Of a stretch of 5,717 bases of DNA, positions 5,292-5,717 are shown in pieces. How positions within the stretch are numbered: position 1 is the first letter of the stretch; each line of letters begins with the position of its first letter. Position numbers and translations under genes: made by a program. A model generated the notes under the pieces. That model searched no databases. It had not been told where the DNA came from and saw only the letters and a list, made by a program, of their open reading frames with translations. Source of the stretch: Pseudomonadota bacterium (GTDB taxonomy: Bacteria; Pseudomonadota; Alphaproteobacteria; UBA9219; RGZA01); contig JACQAB010000124.1 of NCBI GenBank assembly GCA_016195205.1, positions 1 through 5,717 on the forward strand, read 5' to 3'.

Positions 5292-5717
5292 TTGGCGCTG
5301 TTGTGTGAGCTGAAAAATTCTTTAGCTGAGAAGCGGCCCGGGCTTGCCGCCTCGCGTTTTATGGCAGGTGCGGGTAGTGGGGCGGCCTTAGGGGCTTCTT
5401 CCGGCTCTGCCTCGGCGCGGGCGGCTGCGGCCCTGATCTCGGCTGCTTCCTCTTTGGTAGGCACATGCGGCGCGGTTTTTGCCATTTCTTCAGCCCGTTT
5501 TTTTAGCGTATCCAGGCTTTTCTGGCTGGTGTCGAAAGATTCCAATTCCCTATCGGTTTGTTGCGGGCCCCCAATAAGGTAAAAGGGCGAGCTGGTGTTA
5601 TAGAGCGGAGAATTTTTGTCCACGCCACGGTCATGAATGAATGCGTCTATTTGTGAAAGCGTTTCGGGCCCCAGGGCCAGATGGCCATTGGCATGCCAAA
5701 GAACCGGATGTTTATCG
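5288..5717 (-). CDS. Unrecognised protein, C-terminal 143 residues (start outside window)
   Basis: The frame is open from the right edge to a TAA at 5290-5288. A GTG at 5623 could begin a 111-residue protein, but the frame upstream of it reads sensibly (HPVLWHANGHLALGPET, then LSQIDAFIHDRG), so a longer protein entering from the right is more likely. I do not recognise the family. The visible part starts with a mixed, possibly folded segment ending near SPLYNTSSPFYLIGGPQQ. A predicted charged helix follows (SQKSLDTLKKRAEEMAKTA), then a low-complexity Ala/Glu/Pro linker (EIRAAAARAEAEPEEAPKAA, then PLPAPAIKREA) and a short tail, FSAKEFFSSHNSAN. No signal or membrane segment is visible in this part. 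It is convergent with the glycosyltransferase gene, and the two stop codons overlap. Confidence 0.75.
   Translation of the reverse strand, partial: DKHPVLWHANGHLALGPETLSQIDAFIHDRGVDKNSPLYNTSSPFYLIGGPQQTDRELESFDTSQKSLDTLKKRAEEMAKTAPHVPTKEEAAEIRAAAARAEAEPEEAPKAAPLPAPAIKREAASPGRFSAKEFFSSHNSAN

Noticed and set aside
5292..5582. Plus-strand open frame opposite the right-hand gene
   Set aside because: It is an Ala/Ser-rich mirror of the Ala/Glu/Pro linker in the minus-strand gene. The minus-strand frame is longer, open to the window edge and has more protein-like composition.

Overview
This is a chromosomal bacterial window, most likely from an alphaproteobacterium. The hflK/hflC pair and the Mrp sequence resemble alphaproteobacterial family members, and gene density and composition (moderately GC-rich coding sequence, AT-rich promoters) fit. 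The lineage is inferred from family resemblance only. No stretch over 300 bases lacks a gene, and I saw no rRNA, tRNA, CRISPR array or insertion sequence.

Layout: (1) Positions 1-1868, minus strand: hflK followed by hflC, the two SPFH membrane proteins that form the HflKC complex around the FtsH protease. hflC runs off the left edge. A 95-nt spacer separates the two genes and holds three consecutive small hairpins; the last one pairs with the probable hflC ribosome binding site. (2) Positions 1869-1957: a short divergent promoter region with a clear sigma70-type promoter reading right. (3) Positions 1958-3016, plus strand: a Mrp/ApbC (NBP35-like) P-loop ATPase with an N-terminal MIP18/DUF59 domain. 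It lacks the CxxC motif that usually holds the bridging Fe-S cluster. (4) Positions 3020-3758: a compact type II toxin-antitoxin module, an AbrB-fold antitoxin and a PIN-domain RNase toxin. It is preceded by a perfect 9-bp inverted repeat overlapping a good promoter. The promoter and ribosome binding site favour a GTG start 24 nt inside the longest reading frame. (5) Positions 3765-5291: a multi-spanning GT-C type glycosyltransferase related to the TMTC/DUF1736 family, with two C-terminal TPR repeats. It starts 6 nt after the toxin stop codon with no visible ribosome binding site. (6) Positions 5288-5717, minus strand: the C-terminal part of an unrecognised protein, convergent with the glycosyltransferase gene so that the two stop codons interlock in a shared TTAA.

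How the parts fit: HflKC and Mrp are housekeeping functions (membrane protein quality control and Fe-S or related ATPase work). The toxin-antitoxin pair looks like an accessory module that probably regulates itself, and by spacing it may carry the glycosyltransferase in its transcript. I see no clearly new multi-gene system. The best candidates for a second look are the operator/promoter of the toxin-antitoxin module, the hairpin-filled hflK-hflC spacer, and the Mrp protein without its CxxC.
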